NCBI GenBank assembly: GCA_037447655.1 | Contig: JBBHKE010002934.1 | Location: 1 to 60,490 of the forward strand | Direction: 5' to 3' | Length of the DNA stretch: 60,490 nucleotides | Source: Zygnema cylindricum | Taxonomy: Eukaryota > Streptophyta > Zygnematophyceae > Zygnematales > Zygnemataceae | Shown: one piece after another, positions 32,510 through 47,000 of the stretch | Numbering within the stretch: position 1 is the first letter of the stretch | Layout of the letters: every line of letters begins with the position of its first letter | The notes under the pieces: generated by a model | What the model saw: only the letters and a program-made list of their open reading frames with translations | The model's database searches: none | Told to the model about the DNA's origin: nothing | Made by a program: the position numbers and the translations under genes

Positions 32510-34846
32510 CTGAAAATATTTGAATAAGCATTGTTTTGTAGTTTAGTGTAATAAAAATTAGTGTTTTATTAATTAGGTTTTTGGAAAATAATAATTAGGT
32601 TTTTCGAGGTACTCACGGTACAGTAAAGTACAGGCCGGATACTTTGTCGTTAGTCATGATAGTCTTGTAGTACGGTTACCTGTACTAGTGTGACCAGTAG
32701 ATACTCATTGTGAGTATAGTTTAGGACTTAGCCAATTTTGAATCATCCAGTTTTAGGAATATGATTTTCTAAGGGCAGTTTTTGGGAAACTTCCAGACAT
32801 CATATCTTATGGTTTACTGAGTCATTTGGGCTGCAATTTTGGGAATTGTCAGTTTACTCTGTTTTGTATCACTGTGAGAAATTTGAGGTATATTAGCCTT
32901 TTGAGTCATATTTTGTGTAAGCTGAAAGTTGGCTGTTGAGTAGGTGCTTGATAGCTTCTGCTGTTTTCCATGTCTACTTTCTGGTCCTCCTCCTGCAACG
33001 GTGGTTGTAGAACAACAACAACGACGCTGTGGATGAATGTATTCCAATTGCGGCTGAAGTATTTTGTAGTTTGGGAGTCGTTTTGGATGAGTTCATCTCT
33101 AATTGTGGTCGGCATTTTTTCGAGAAGAGGGACTTCGATCCTTACATTTTTTGATTGACAACGTTTTATTTGTCACAATACAAAAAGTTCAAGCTTCTAT
33201 CCTTATTTAATCTGCATTTGCTCGCATGGATCGTCAACATGGTTTTGAACTTCCTTAGCGTGCTCCACCAGGTTTAGGGGTTTAAAGGGTTGCTGCTATT
33301 TTATTGTCGCTTTGATGCTTGTTGTTCCTTTCAATGTCTTTTGTTGCAAGTAATGTTCCTCTTGTTTCCCTCTTAGTTGTTCCTTCTTTGATTCGAATTT
33401 TTAATTTCTTTGATTCCATGTACTTAGATGGTTTACCAATGTTCTTTCTTAATAAAAGCCCCATTTAAGTGTGTTGTAGAAAATGGTAAGCGCCGTTTCA
33501 CAATTTTATTGTGAAATCTTGTATTTTTTTATTTGATCGCATTATGGAAATGAGCCAAAGCTCTTTCACATAATAATATTACCTTTCAAACATCACATGT
33601 GCTCTTTTCATTCATGAATAAACCATTTGATTTTGAAACAAATTAGAAGCGTGATACATAACAACAGTTGACAAATACCATGATGGCGGATGGTGCAAAT
33701 GAATTTGTACTATTTTGTTTATCCTAAGTTTCTCTCGAAAATGTGTCATGTAACATGGTTTAGTATTTACTTTCAAATGTATGGGAAAAAAGTGTACGGT
33801 TTACATAATGCCTATACATTTTTTCAGTTTAAAGTACCTAAGAAAAAAAAAAAAAATAGCCATGAGAGCGTAGACATTGAAATGACGTCCAACAAGAGTT
33901 TTAGCGTTTAAACATTCAAACATTAAGACAACACATCACAATACCAGCTGTAGCTATGTCACAGAATGAATCTGTTGGTTGAATATCATTGCACAAAAGG
34001 TTTTGATAACTTTTAACCATAATGTCATAACAAATCAATAAAGGCTTTTAACGAAAGCTACACACTAATAACAATATTAACAAAAACAAGAAAACAGTGA
34101 GCAACCCAAGGGGCAAGAGCATTGAAAAACGAAAAATCAGAGAAAGACGAATCATCCCTCCACAAAACATAACCACGACTTATGCAAATCATTCAGGATC
34201 TTCATCCAACCATGTTATGCAATGCATTAAGTTGATTTAAACCCATTGGTTCTTCTTTTCAATTATTGTTTGAGTTGTTGACGTTTATAGACGATTTCAA
34301 ATTAATTTCATAAGTTGAAATATATTTGAGAGATAAACTCTTCCATTACAAACAAACAACCAATCTAAAATGTGTTAAACAACAACTCTTGTTTCTTAAC
34401 CGGCAGATATGCCATAAACCATCTATGTCTTCGGGTTTTTTCAATGTTTCTTATCTCATAATAAACATAGTACAAACTAATTCTAATGTACAAACTATAT
34501 GCTTTGTTAGTTTTCAACTAGCAAGGATCATTAATAATGGCACAAACTATTGTATATGAAATCTTGGAAAAACACCTAATCGAATTCTGTCCATGATTTG
34601 GCTAGCATAACCAGAGCGTGAAAATGAAGCCAACCCTAAGTGATTTTTTTTGTCAAAAATGACGAAGCAAATTATCCGTCATTGGTCACTCCTCCCAGAT
34701 CCTAAGCACATGGGACCTTAATTCTAAAGGCTCAAACAATTTTGTCCTAGAAATTGAGACAGTCGAATAGCGTAAAAAGGTGTTTTTTTTCTTATTGTAA
34801 TTACATCACATACAACTGGAATGATCTCGCCTTAGAACTACACCAG
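32510..34846. other. Intergenic, no gene seen
   Basis: A/T-rich, with frames under 80 codons and no domain. Nothing beyond short A runs (33842-33856) is evident. Confidence 0.4.
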
Positions 34847-35605
34847 GCATTGTTATTAGAGTTAATCACACTGTCAGTGCCCCCAAGGTTAGTTCTTAAA
34901 CCTAAAATAGTATTGATAACACCAGTTGCTTTCTTCTTGATGCTCATGTTTTAAACAATTTAGAATCAGCCATGTCATTTCGAACTGGATTAGATTTCAG
35001 AATGCTAATACAGACCACACGCTAATAACTCTAATATGATAGCGATTCATGGTGTAGTCGACAGCTCAACTGTGACCAATCATAGCTGGCGATGCTTGAT
35101 TTATTCGTACTGCATGGTATTGGAAATTTTCCAATTGAAAACATCCCTAAATATTGGATCGGTATGTCGTATCACGACGTTGTCCATGAACATCGGCAAA
35201 GCCCAATGGTGAATTGATATATCTACATGTGATGTTACGTGCCGTGACACGCAACACTACCCCGCATATCATTATTAGAGTCAACAACACTATTTGTGCC
35301 CCTAATTTCTACCTGTCGAACCGAAGTATCAATGCCACTATTTTTTTTTTCTTAGCGCTAATTGTTTAAACGGTTCAAAATCAGCTACGTCGATTAGAAC
35401 TGAATTAAGATTACTAACAATAAATATAACTCCACCCTAATAATTTCTTTTCTCCAATAGCGATTCAAGGTGAACACTGGACATCGCTATTAGCGTCAAC
35501 AACATTACTTTGGTCACAACTTTTTTGACCAAAATCACAAAATAGTGTTAATAACAATATTTAAGGAGTGAAGTACAAGTCATTACGAATCCCTACGAAA
35601 AATTA
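34847..35605 (+). mobile_element. Tandem copies of a GCTATTAGCG MITE-like family
   Basis: Copies at about 34850-35060, 35265-35478 and (partial) 35485-35600. Each starts with TATTAG.GT.AACAACACT or similar and the full ones end CTAATA.CGATTCA.GGTG. Related motifs occur at 21690, 24300, 35917, 36321 (inverted) and 55171. Non-coding. Confidence 0.55.
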
Positions 35606-38059
35606 ATATACCCTAATTTGGCAACTACACTGATAATTTTCTAACAATTAGAAAGATGGGCAGTGTAGCACTGCAGATGTTCTTCCTTTCCCAGGCAGAT
35701 ACCATAGGAACTTTATGATCTGTTTAAGCTTTTTGTCTTACACTGGGTACGTGATGAGCGTCAATGTTTTTTTGCCACTTGAATAATTTTTTATCCATGC
35801 ACACGTGTCCAATTTTGCATTCGGAGACGGCCAACCGGAAGGTAAGATTGCTACTTTCCATTGCGATCGTTGGATTAATAACTCGACAAGTGTGCACAGA
35901 AAAAACATGATGCATGTGGCGAAACACTAATAACGATACACGATGTACTTCACAGAGATGGTAGTGACATATTGATGTTGCGATTGTAAAAAATTGCAGT
36001 AAATCCAATTCCTGTTCCATATAATGGACTGAATATTAATGCATCTACATGGGCAACGATGACAATGACCATGCACAAAAAATAAACCTTTCGTCTTTGC
36101 CGTAATAGTGTGAGCAAGTTTTTCTATTACTGGTGGTCAAATAAGCTTGATGAAACGACGTTCCTTTCACGAATGCATGATAAATACTCAAGATTTGGAA
36201 TTTGGTTTTATAATAAGAAAGACAAGATTTGAACCATATTTATACGAAACACGTACGACATAGTACATTTGGTAGCAAATACGGATTAAGACTATGCTTG
36301 AAACGCTCGGCGAAGTTGCTGCTACACCGTGAATCACTATTAGCGTTCAAAATTAATTAGGTCGAAGACTGTCTTAGAGTTTGTAATTCTATTGCCGGTC
36401 TAAATGACGTGGACAATTGTGAACTGCAAAAAAAATGTGTTAAGAAAAAGGAATCAAATTTTAATAATGTCTCGTTCAGAGGACAAAATTAACCGGCACG
36501 GAAAATTAGTATCTCAAAATGCCCTTTCTACCACTTTTTCAACCCTGTATTGCCCTAAACAGTTCCACTCTTTGTTTCAAACTGAAATTTAGGAGTACCG
36601 ACCTTGGCAAGATCTGGGGTTGATACTATCTTAACTGCAGGTAAAGCAATGCACAAGGTCGAGGGTGGACAATATGTGATGGGACGAAACTCATGTACTG
36701 AACAAGAGTTATTTACGATCAACAGGTCAAACAGACCACAATGTTGATATGATTTTCAATAAACCTGCCAGAAACTTTAATTTTGTAATGGAAACAGCTA
36801 TTCGGCTAACTGTTTGTGAGGTAACAGAAATTGTGAAAGTTTTCCGGCTTAACCGTAAGAATATTCATACTCCAAATGCTTTTTGTGCACAGTTCAGTAG
36901 TGGGTGAATTTTTTTATGTTTTCAGTGACCTAGCCGGTTGAAGCTGAGCATCAATGACTTGGACAACAAAGCAATAAGTAAGAGGCTGAATAAGACTAGT
37001 ACACAACTGTCTATTGGCATCAAATGAGGTTTCCTTCGACTGTAGGTCTTGTAAAAAGGAATTCCTTCAAAAATTTAGGTGTTTCAGTCCAAGCTGAACC
37101 AAACCTTAAAAATACTATATAATATTGGGCATTCATGCTGAATATCCAGACGCAGTCGAAAATTCAGCATTTTTTTTGCAAAAATGTCAAATAAAACGGT
37201 GACTATAGCAAGTACCTTGTGGTGAACATCCTTGTAAGAAAGAGAGCCTCTCCTCTAATTGGACAACCCGTAACCTACTGAAGTTACCATAGATAAAAGC
37301 TGACACTCACACGTGTACATACAGGCTACCAAATTAGAGGGAACAATTTTTTTTTGGAAGGGGGAGATAAAGGAACATCCTGGGTAGGGCGACAGTATTT
37401 CTACAATTTTAACAGTAAACCTGGGATTTAATCCATACTGGACCATGGGTAAAAAGTTATCGTACCAGTCAGACCTTGAGCTGTTTTCGGCTTGCAGCGG
37501 TAAACCTTACAGCATCAACAACCACTGGCGAATGAATGCACTGTTACGACAAAAGATATACACATGCACAATAAAATGTTAACAGCAAATCTGACAGAAA
37601 AAAATCAACCACACAGCACAATTACACCTTTTCGCGTACCAGTGATGTAAAAAGTACTTTATTTGCAATTAGCACTCTTTGCATAAAAAACTATCAATGA
37701 AAAGGGCTTTAGACGTACTCTGTATCTCACTTTTCTAACCCCTCGTCCTTCCCAACATTTATTGCTGATAAACATAACTAATGGTTAAGGGTTTACCTGA
37801 TATTATCAGCTAAGGCAACAACTTTACCATCTCTACTAGGCGTTAAAGACACTAAGTCTACAGCTAGCTGGCCAAAAAATACGACACAGTGCTTACAATA
37901 TACAAATCAAACTGGTACCTGCTGTAGTACTCTACTCCCGGCCTTTCACGGACTGCTTTTTGTTATTTTCGTTGTACAAGTACTGCAGTTTGTCTTTACA
38001 TTACCTGCAGTGGTAGAAAAAAATGCCAATATCTCGAGCCAAAAAAAACAAATGGAAAC
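35606..38059. other. Intergenic, downstream side of the PHL-like gene
   Basis: No gene recognised; frames are short and unlike known proteins. The part from about 37900 to 38059 is the likely 3' untranslated region of the PHL-like gene. Confidence 0.4.
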
Positions 38060-41000
38060 CTATGTTGCTTGCGGTGCTGTCTGCAGCTGTTGATTTGGCT
38101 GCTGCACTTCCGTCTGCTGAGGCTGCCCAACCATCGACTGTTGTGATTGTTGCTGCTGTTGCTGTTGTAACTGTTGCTGCTGAGGCTGTTGTTGTTGTTG
38201 TTGTTGTTGTAACTGCTGCTGCTGTGGTTGTTGTTGTTGTTGTTGTAACTGCTGCTGCTGTGGTTGTTGTTGTTGTTGTTGTTGTTGTAGTTGTTGTTGC
38301 TGTTGTAACTGTTGTGGCTGTTGTTGTTGTTGTTGTTGTTGTTGTTGCATTTGCTGGTGGGTTGCAACAGAAGCGGCTGTAGCAACAATACGCCTACCTC
38401 TCCCAGCCACATTGAGGGGCATACCTGCAGTTCCTGCCACCATTTGCCCCTGGACACCACCTACATTTCCACCCATGGGAGCTCGAAGACTCGATGGTGC
38501 TACACCCACGGGTTTTCCTGACATGTAACCAAATTGTTGTCCGGGCATCATTCCTGCCGGTCCCCTGGCTACTCCTGGAGAGCCTCCACGATTCATTGCT
38601 TGTGGCATCGCCGTGCCTCTTGCCATCTGCTGTGGCATCATATGCATTCCTGGAGTTCCATGAGCCTGTCCTGTTCCAGCCCCTATGTTTCCTCCTTGGC
38701 CCTGTGCTTGAGCTTGAGCCTGAGCTTGGACTTGAGCTTGAACCTGTGCTTGAGCTTGAGCTTGAGCTTGGGCTTGTGCTTGGGCTTGAGCTTGAGCTTG
38801 GACTTGAGCTTGAGCTCTGGCCGCTGAAAGAGTTGCCACGTCACCTGCGACTCGAGGTGCCTGTTGTGTGGTAGCTGTTACCCTTCCCCTTCCCTGTCCC
38901 ACTCCTCTCTTTGCTGCTTGGAGAACGGCGGTCGGACCGGCCAAAGTGGGCCTGGGAGACTGGTTTTGAATAATTGGAGAGCCAGTTGTACTCACAGGAA
39001 CTCCACCCATGGATGTCATACCCTGAATAGAAGGGAGAGGACCTACGGGTGTGACACCATGAAGTGTTCCCAACTGATTCATGCCAGACATCGCTGTGTT
39101 GGATGGAAGACCTGCAGGAGAGGAGCCACTGACAGGGATGCCCATGCCAGGAACTAGTTTGGGAGAAGCCATTGTCATGGCTGGAAGTCCTCCAACTTGT
39201 CCCATTTGTGTGTGCATCATCCTCTGTTGCATAACTCTCCTGTGCATTTGCTGCTGTATTGCATGCTTTTGCTGTTGAACTGTCTGTTGTTGGGATACTT
39301 GCTGTTGTTGAGCTTGTTGCTGGGCCTGACCAGGACTTGCATTCTGAGTTTGCTGAGACTGCTGCATTTGCATTTGCTGTTGTGGTTGTGGTTGTAATTG
39401 TTGTTGTTGTTGTGTTTGATGTTGTTGTTGCGGTTGTTGTTGTTGTTGTTGTTGCTGTTGTTGTTGTTGCTGTAACTGTAGTTGTTGTTGTTGTTGTACT
39501 TGTTGTTGCTGTTGTTGTTGTTGTTGCTGTTGCTGTTGTTGCTGTTGTTGTTGTACTTGTTGTTGTTGTTGTTGTACTTGTTGCTGTTGATGTTGTACTT
39601 GTTGTTGTTGTTGCTGTTGTTGCTGTTGTTGTTGGTGCTCTTGCTGTTGCTTCTGAGTCTGCTGCTGCCTCTGTTGCAACTGTTGAGGTCTCTGCAATTG
39701 AGTTCCCTGCTGTCCCTGTTGCTGCCCTTGCTGATGCATTGCAGCCTGTTGCATCTGATGCTGTTGCATTTGGATTTGAGCGAGTTGCTGAGCAGAGAGC
39801 TGCTGTTGTTGTGAGTGTGTTCCTACCATTTGGGATCCATGGTGGTGATGGTGGGCAGCCGACATTTGGGCAGCCATTTGTGCTGATTGAAGGTTTTGAG
39901 ACTGAGCTAGTTGTTGTGTTCGCATTGGGTGGTGTTGAAGTTGAAATTGCTGTGAGCCTGCGGGAAGAGGGAGAGGGTGGGAGAGAGGAAGAGCGTGGGA
40001 ATGTGGCTGATTCATCAGCTGACCTCCAGTGGAAGAATCCGCCATTTGAAGTGATTTAGCTGATGGATTTGGGAGATGCGGGTGCCCAAGATGTCGTTGA
40101 ACCATTGGGCCAGGTGGCGGCATCCTGTGGTTTGGAATTGGAGCAGTAGCCCCTGGCAGCCCTCCTGCCATTTGTGGTCCTTGCATTGTGCCACCTGGCA
40201 TGTTGCTATTCATGGGCATACCTTGCATACTATGAGAACCAAGGCGTGCTGCCATGTGACTGCTCTGAGTGCCACCAATCGTCTGCCCTCCTGGGCTTCC
40301 TCCATAACCTGGAACTGGAAGACCATTCATAGGGACTCCCCCTTGAGCTCTAACTCCCATTCCCTGCTGTCCCATAATAGTATTTGGTTGAGAATGGGCT
40401 GAAGACTGAGACCGCATATCTTTCGGGGTTAGCATAACATTGTCCTCGGCCAGTTGCCAACCCTCTTTAATCACCTGCATTGCATCCATGTGCATCCATT
40501 TCCACAAGAACTCTATGTTAAAAATAATGAAAGGGAGTAATGGAAGGAGTGCTGGAAAAAATGATGGAGGTGAGGTGGGGCACTATTAATTAAATTCAAG
40601 ACAATTGCACCTATTCTTCATATTGTGAGCACTGATTAGTTTATTTCAATACTGTGATTTTGACCACATTGCTAACACTACAAAGTCCAACATTAAGAAC
40701 TCTTACCAATCTTGTGTAAGCAGCGGCGAATACATCAGCTGCCGCCTGTTGGTCCACCAGCCACCCACACACACATATGTGCAAGGTGTAAGTCATTCAA
40801 GAATTGCACAATTGCAAAAGTCTGAAATAACAACCTCTATTTCTGCATGCACAAATGCATATCTTCCTCATAGCTACCCTTTATACCACCATTGATTCAG
40901 ACCACAACAATTAAGATATTTGAAGAACCTCACAGGTCATTATTGTCCATGCTATGCTATGTGAAACAGTTGGTGAACGAGCGTTGTTCTAGAGCGTTGT

Positions 41001-44000
41001 TGAGTTGTATGTTGTTGGCATTGTTTTAACCCTTCTAGAGTTGTATGTTGGAGGCATAGATATTCTGGCTTTTGGGCTGGCTGTTAATTGATATATTGGT
41101 GCATATAGTGGTTATCTTACTTACTGGAGATAAGCCTGATAAGAAGTTTGTGATACATCCTAATGCTAAAAAACCGATGTAACTGACACTGTAAAAGGTT
41201 AATAAACCCTTCCTGACAGTAGAGGATTTTATACTGAATGGAAATCTTCGGAAATTGTGTTAGCATCAATACGCTTCTATCCACGCAGCAAACCGATGTA
41301 ACTGACACTGTAAAAGGTTAATAAACCCTTCCTGACAGTAGAGGATTTTATACTGAATGGAAATCTTCGGAAATTGTGTTAGCATCAATACGCTTCTATC
41401 CACGCAGCAGTAACTATCCCGCAGAATAAGCATTTGTCCAGCAAATCAAGGCGTATGGCATGACTTTGTCTTTTACGTTGCCTAAAAAATAAGAATCATT
41501 GGCTGTCACGCAGTTCTGTCCACTTGACAAATTGGAATGTGGTCCTGTCATGTAGATGGGAAAAGTGCTACTTTTATGGTACTTTGCAATGTACATTCTT
41601 TCATGCAGTATGTCTATCGTGGTACAGTAGTATTTAGCCTCTTGATTTTTGCCTTTACTGTCTGACACCGATATACTATCGCAATAAATATCATGTGGAG
41701 CTAAGACTGATAATACTGGGAGCTGGCCAGGTTAGTTATCGGCCCTATCAGTTATCAGACATATTGATTTTGTCTGACCGCCAATCCACAACACGACACC
41801 TTTCTATGGCGACATCTTTCAGGATTACGTGGGAAACATCATTTTTGCATGGTGTTCTTGATGGCTGCAACATACAAAATCTGCAGATGAGACTTAGTGG
41901 TTTATGAATACATTATCTGTTTACAGTTAACGTCAGATGTCTGATGCCCTGTACCAGAAAAAAAAACCTGAAATGAATATCTGACAGCTCTGTGTTCATC
42001 AGTGGATTGCAAAACGAAGAGTTATATGGGCCAAATAACGTAAAATTATTCATTATAGAGTCAGTGCAAATTTAGCGTGGAAAACTAGGCTAAAAAACCT
42101 CTACCCCTAAAAAAACATGGGTCATTATGGGCTAGTTTATAAGAGATTCTGAGGCCACAAAAGTAAGTGGTGCCAAAACGTTTTGTGCAGTAAAACCCAG
42201 CAAAGCAAAGGTGAGAGAGCACCCACCGCATGAGGAAGGCATGGTAAGCTCGGATTGGTCGGGCGTCCAGCTCCCTCATGTGCATCGTCTATGGTCTCCT
42301 GGACAATGGCTTCAATGGCTTCGTCTTTTGCGCGGCCACGCAGGACAAGCCGATGTGACAGATGTCGCAATATGGGCTGACCATACACTGTTGAAATCCA
42401 CCAAAAGGAGACTCAAAACAAAGGTTGAAAACTGCAAACTGACTAATATCCAAATTATGAGTTCCAAGTCAAGATCCGGGGCAATGATTTACAAATTAGC
42501 ATACTTCTAGTCATAGGACTCAATACCAGTCAAATGAACAATAAATGAATAATAAGCTTGCAGGACCTACCTGGCTGATGTAATTCATTCTTTCGGAAAA
42601 GAACAAAGCGAGTCTTTGGAGCATTGACAGTTCCCCCCAACATGGAGGTGGCCAAGTTGCCTTTTGGATCAACTGTTCGAGGCGGGTTAGCCTCCTCTCC
42701 AGCATCTGCAAGAGCTGATTCGAGCAAATGCCAATCTGGAACAGTCTTGTTGTTGGCTTCGTATAAGGGCTTGTCCTCTTTAACTGGCCGCTGATGAATA
42801 CAATGTCTGCATCAAAGAGAAAAGGCCCACAAAATTCTATGATTAGATTACCTTAAAACATTTTTTACTTCTTTCAAGCTTCTGAGGCTCCAGGAGAACT
42901 GTGCCACTGCTCTTTAAGTAAATGTAGATGACACTTTGTAAAAACACATGACCTCACGAGTAAAGAATACCAAAGACTACCAGGTAGCCCATACTAAACA
43001 AAACACAGTCATGGAAGATTAGAGACAACGTACTTGTCAATCAGGCTCAACAAAGCTCCAAGTTTTCCATCTGCTCCCATTTGCTCTGGCTTCACTGTTG
43101 TTGTGACTCCCACAAACGTTGGGATGGCTGTCCTTCCACCAGGGGGAGGCATAGACGAAGTCGATATGGCTCCACCAGCACTCATAGGTTCACTCCCAAC
43201 AGGAGAAAGCCTCGAGGATGGAGCTGTTGTCACCTCTGTGCTTGGAGAAGAAGTCGAAACTCCTATGGGCGAAGGAATTTGACCCCCAAGCTTTGCTGGA
43301 GGGCCAGGTGGCGTTCCACCAGTGGACACGACCCCCATTTTCCCCCCTTTTTTCTTGCGAGCTAACTCCTCTTTTTTTCTATCCTTCTCGGATTTAGTTT
43401 CCAGTTTTGGCTCTTGCTTCAAATCTACCTTCCCAGGCAAGCCTAACTGTTCCATGGATTGAGATACAGGTAGGGTAGGTGGACCAGACAGAGGAGGAAC
43501 AACAACAGGGACAGGTACAGGCATAGGAGGAGAAACAGAAGGTGGAGTCAGAGCAGGAGTAACAGAAACGGGAGAAGCCACAGGAGGGACAGTGGCGGAA
43601 ACAGGAGTTGTAGTAACAGGAGAAGGAACAGACGCCGAAACTGGAATAGGTGCCACTCCCCTTGATGGGACTGGCAAGGTAGGAGGCAAGGGAGACAACT
43701 CATCTGTACTTGCAGTCAAACCCTTCACTGTCTGTTGAACAGTTGAAGGCTTTGGCTGATTGTGCATCTGTCTTTGTTTTTCCTGCTCCAGTCTTTGCTG
43801 AAGGAGCAATGGCATGGGAGGGGCGGGCTGGTTTGAGTCATCCGCTTCGACTCTACTGGCGTCATCTAACTCCAATTTGACCTTTCTTTGATCCCAATCA
43901 TCCAAATCTTTTCCTGCATCTCCCTCATTCATCTTTTGCACCTGCTGTTTCACAGAAGACGGCCTTGCAAGGCCCCCTATTGCCTTAGTGTCATCCCCAG

Positions 44001-47000
44001 AGATTGAGTCATTGTTCATTGACCCTCCAGGTGTCTGTGGACCACCAGCATTAACTGAAGCAGTGGTTGTTGAGGCATTTCCATGTCCTCCTTGTTTTGC
44101 CAGATTCGCTTTCAGCAGCTTCTCTTGCTTCGCTAACGCCATTTGTTCTGCTTTCTCTTTCTTCTGTCTCTCCCTTGCTTCTTTTGCTTCTTGCTTCTGC
44201 CTTGCCTTCTCCTGCTTCTCTGCCTCCTTCAACTGCTTCTGCTTTGCCTTCATCATGGCCGCCGTTTCTCTTTTCCCCAATATTGACGTTGGAGCCGCAG
44301 TACCCACCCCCTTCAAATCTGAAGCCAATCCCACTTTTTCGCCTCCAACATTAGCAGCTGATGGTGTCCCACTGGCGGTTCCTGTGCCAGGAAGATCTGT
44401 CTTTGGTGACATGGGATCAGTATAAGATGAACTTCCCAGAGGAGGACTCGCTATACATGGCAATGAGATGTTCGACATTGACCTCGACATGACGCCACCC
44501 TGAGAACCTGGCGAGAGAGGAGAAGGCTGACCAGGGCTACTAACGGAGAGACTGCGACCGCCTACTCCAGCTCCTGTTGAATAGCCTCCTGATGCAGGTA
44601 CTACTTGTCCTCGCATGATTCCAATCATTGAAGGAACAGCAGTTGGTGTTATAATCGCATTTGTTCCCCCAGGAGATCCAGATGTCACTGGGTTTTGCCC
44701 CATATCTCCTTGAAGTCCGGTATCATTCACAATTTTTGCAGAGGGACTTGGAGTCAAAGCTCCTGCACTAGGTGAAGCCTCTACCACTCCTACTCCTTCT
44801 TCTGCTGGTGGTACGATGGCAATTCCGTAGAGACTCTCTGAGCTAACGGCTTGCCTTTTTGAGTTGAATGGTTGCACTAATTGTCGCCCAGAGCTGTTTG
44901 ATTTCCGCTTGCAATAACGGTTATACAACTTGCAACCAATGTTCCACTTGTCCTGTTATGTGAAAGAAAAAAGGGAAAAAGCATAGCTTTGAATATGTCA
45001 CATCTCTTACTTGTGCAGTAAAGGCCCGCATAAGCTACTGTTTGAAAAAAGAGAAGCGGAGGGAGAGGGGAGGTACTTGCTCTAACTCGCACAAAGTAAA
45101 ACCATTCCTTTATGCACAAGGAAAATTGAAGACAAACCTACTTGCATCATGAGGATTAAATACAATCGTTGTACAGGGCCTTTCTTCAAAGCAAAAAAAC
45201 AAACAATATCCCTGTACATATGATGACACAACTGCCAACAAACTAACATTTTAAATGAACATTATTGCTAAAAGCCATGGACATCCTCCAATGGCTGTCT
45301 CTTTCCTTTGAAAATTTCACGACTCTTAAAAAATTGGGTTGTCTACATAAGAAGTACACTCACTCGGTTGTAATTGAGAGCCGATGCAACAGCCGCCACT
45401 TTTGGAGAAGGATCGAGACAAATTGGAGGTTGTACTGTATTCACAAGAAAAGACTCCACTTCCTGGATGTTGAACGCCAAAGGATAATGATAAGTTACAA
45501 ATTAATTGGGCCAGTATGCACACAAGAGAATCTTTACACTTTTCTCGTATTTGATGTGGAAACAGCCATCAAGATCAAAAACTAACAAAAGATAACGTGA
45601 AGACATAATCCTAAACACACTTCATAGATAACTGAAAGAAACACTGAAAAATTCGAAGGTAAGGTGCAGAAAAAAGCAGCTAATCTCTTGATTAAGCACA
45701 CCGACTACTTGCTTGTCACAAAAAATCAAGACAACACTATACGTACATACATGCCGATCGCTTACCAGCATGGTTTCATATGACCAGTCGACACCAGCCA
45801 TGGCTGCAACATCTTTTACTAGGGACTCGGTAATGGGCTTCAGAAGAACGCGGTGCACTTTTGGAGGTAACTGCCTAGCATCTTGAACACTTCCAGTTGA
45901 ACCGTCTATTGTATTCAAAACTGTCGAAGAAACGTTGTCTCTGTAATCTCTTACCTGAAACAGCAATTTCCTCGTTCCAAGAACATAAGTCTAGGCAATA
46001 TCCCAGATACAAAGGCCACTATGTTATGACAGCAGTCACAAAGAGAGTGTGCACGGCAAGGCAAAGGTGACATTCATTCAGTCAAATTACTGTACCTGCT
46101 AAATAATTAATTGTTACAGTCCAACATGTTGTCACTCTTCTGGAACTAACTACCAACTAAAAACTTACGCCACACTAAATTTTCTCCTTCCAAGGACATG
46201 AGTCTAGGCAATATGACAGATACAAAGGCGACTGAAACAGTGAGAAAGATAAGACCACAACCATATAAATATTTTGAAGCAAGCGTGTATCATTCTGCTT
46301 GAAGTTTCCTGCAATTTCAACAATTTCTAATAGCTGAATAATGGCCATGTTTCTTCTTCACCCAACAAGGTGAAACCCAGTACCTTGAAATTTTATTCAC
46401 AATTGCCAACAGCCGGAAAACAAAAAAAAAGGGGGGGGGTGTGAGGTGGAGAAGGGAAAAGTTCCGCCTTCCCTGCAGATGCTGACTACTAATTGTATTT
46501 TGCCAAGAGAGCAAAATACGAAGGATAAACCTGTTCTCTGCTATGGCAACCTACCTCACAAATGATGCAACCATCAACATATTTGCATTGTACGTCCTCG
46601 AGCATGTCAGAGGGCAGCCATCCACCATCAATTCCCTGCAAAATTTTTGTACAATCAGCTGTGGAACCCTAAAACAACCCGAAATAACAAACAGCTGAAC
46701 CGTAATTATACACCAATTCAGATTGACAAGTCTCACCCGTGTTATGCAAGATTAATCATAATACAAAATGGTATTCCTTGTAGTCCAAATTCACATAAAA
46801 AAAACGAAAAGTGGCAATTTACCCTCAGAAACTCCTCACTGCTACGATCATAAGGGTACATCGTGGCACGCTCGACATCCTTCAATACTGGACAGTCCTT
46901 GCCCTTCTGCAAGCCAAAAACGAATGAAGAATCTTGAATTATAAGTCAAGTCCCCACAATTAAAAAAAATCTATATATATATATAAAAAAAAATGGCATG

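Noticed and set aside
38023-39814. Long plus-strand frames rich in V, A or L opposite the last PHL-like exon
   Set aside because: They are the complement of CAG/CAA repeats; the minus-strand Q-rich frame continues a spliced conserved gene.
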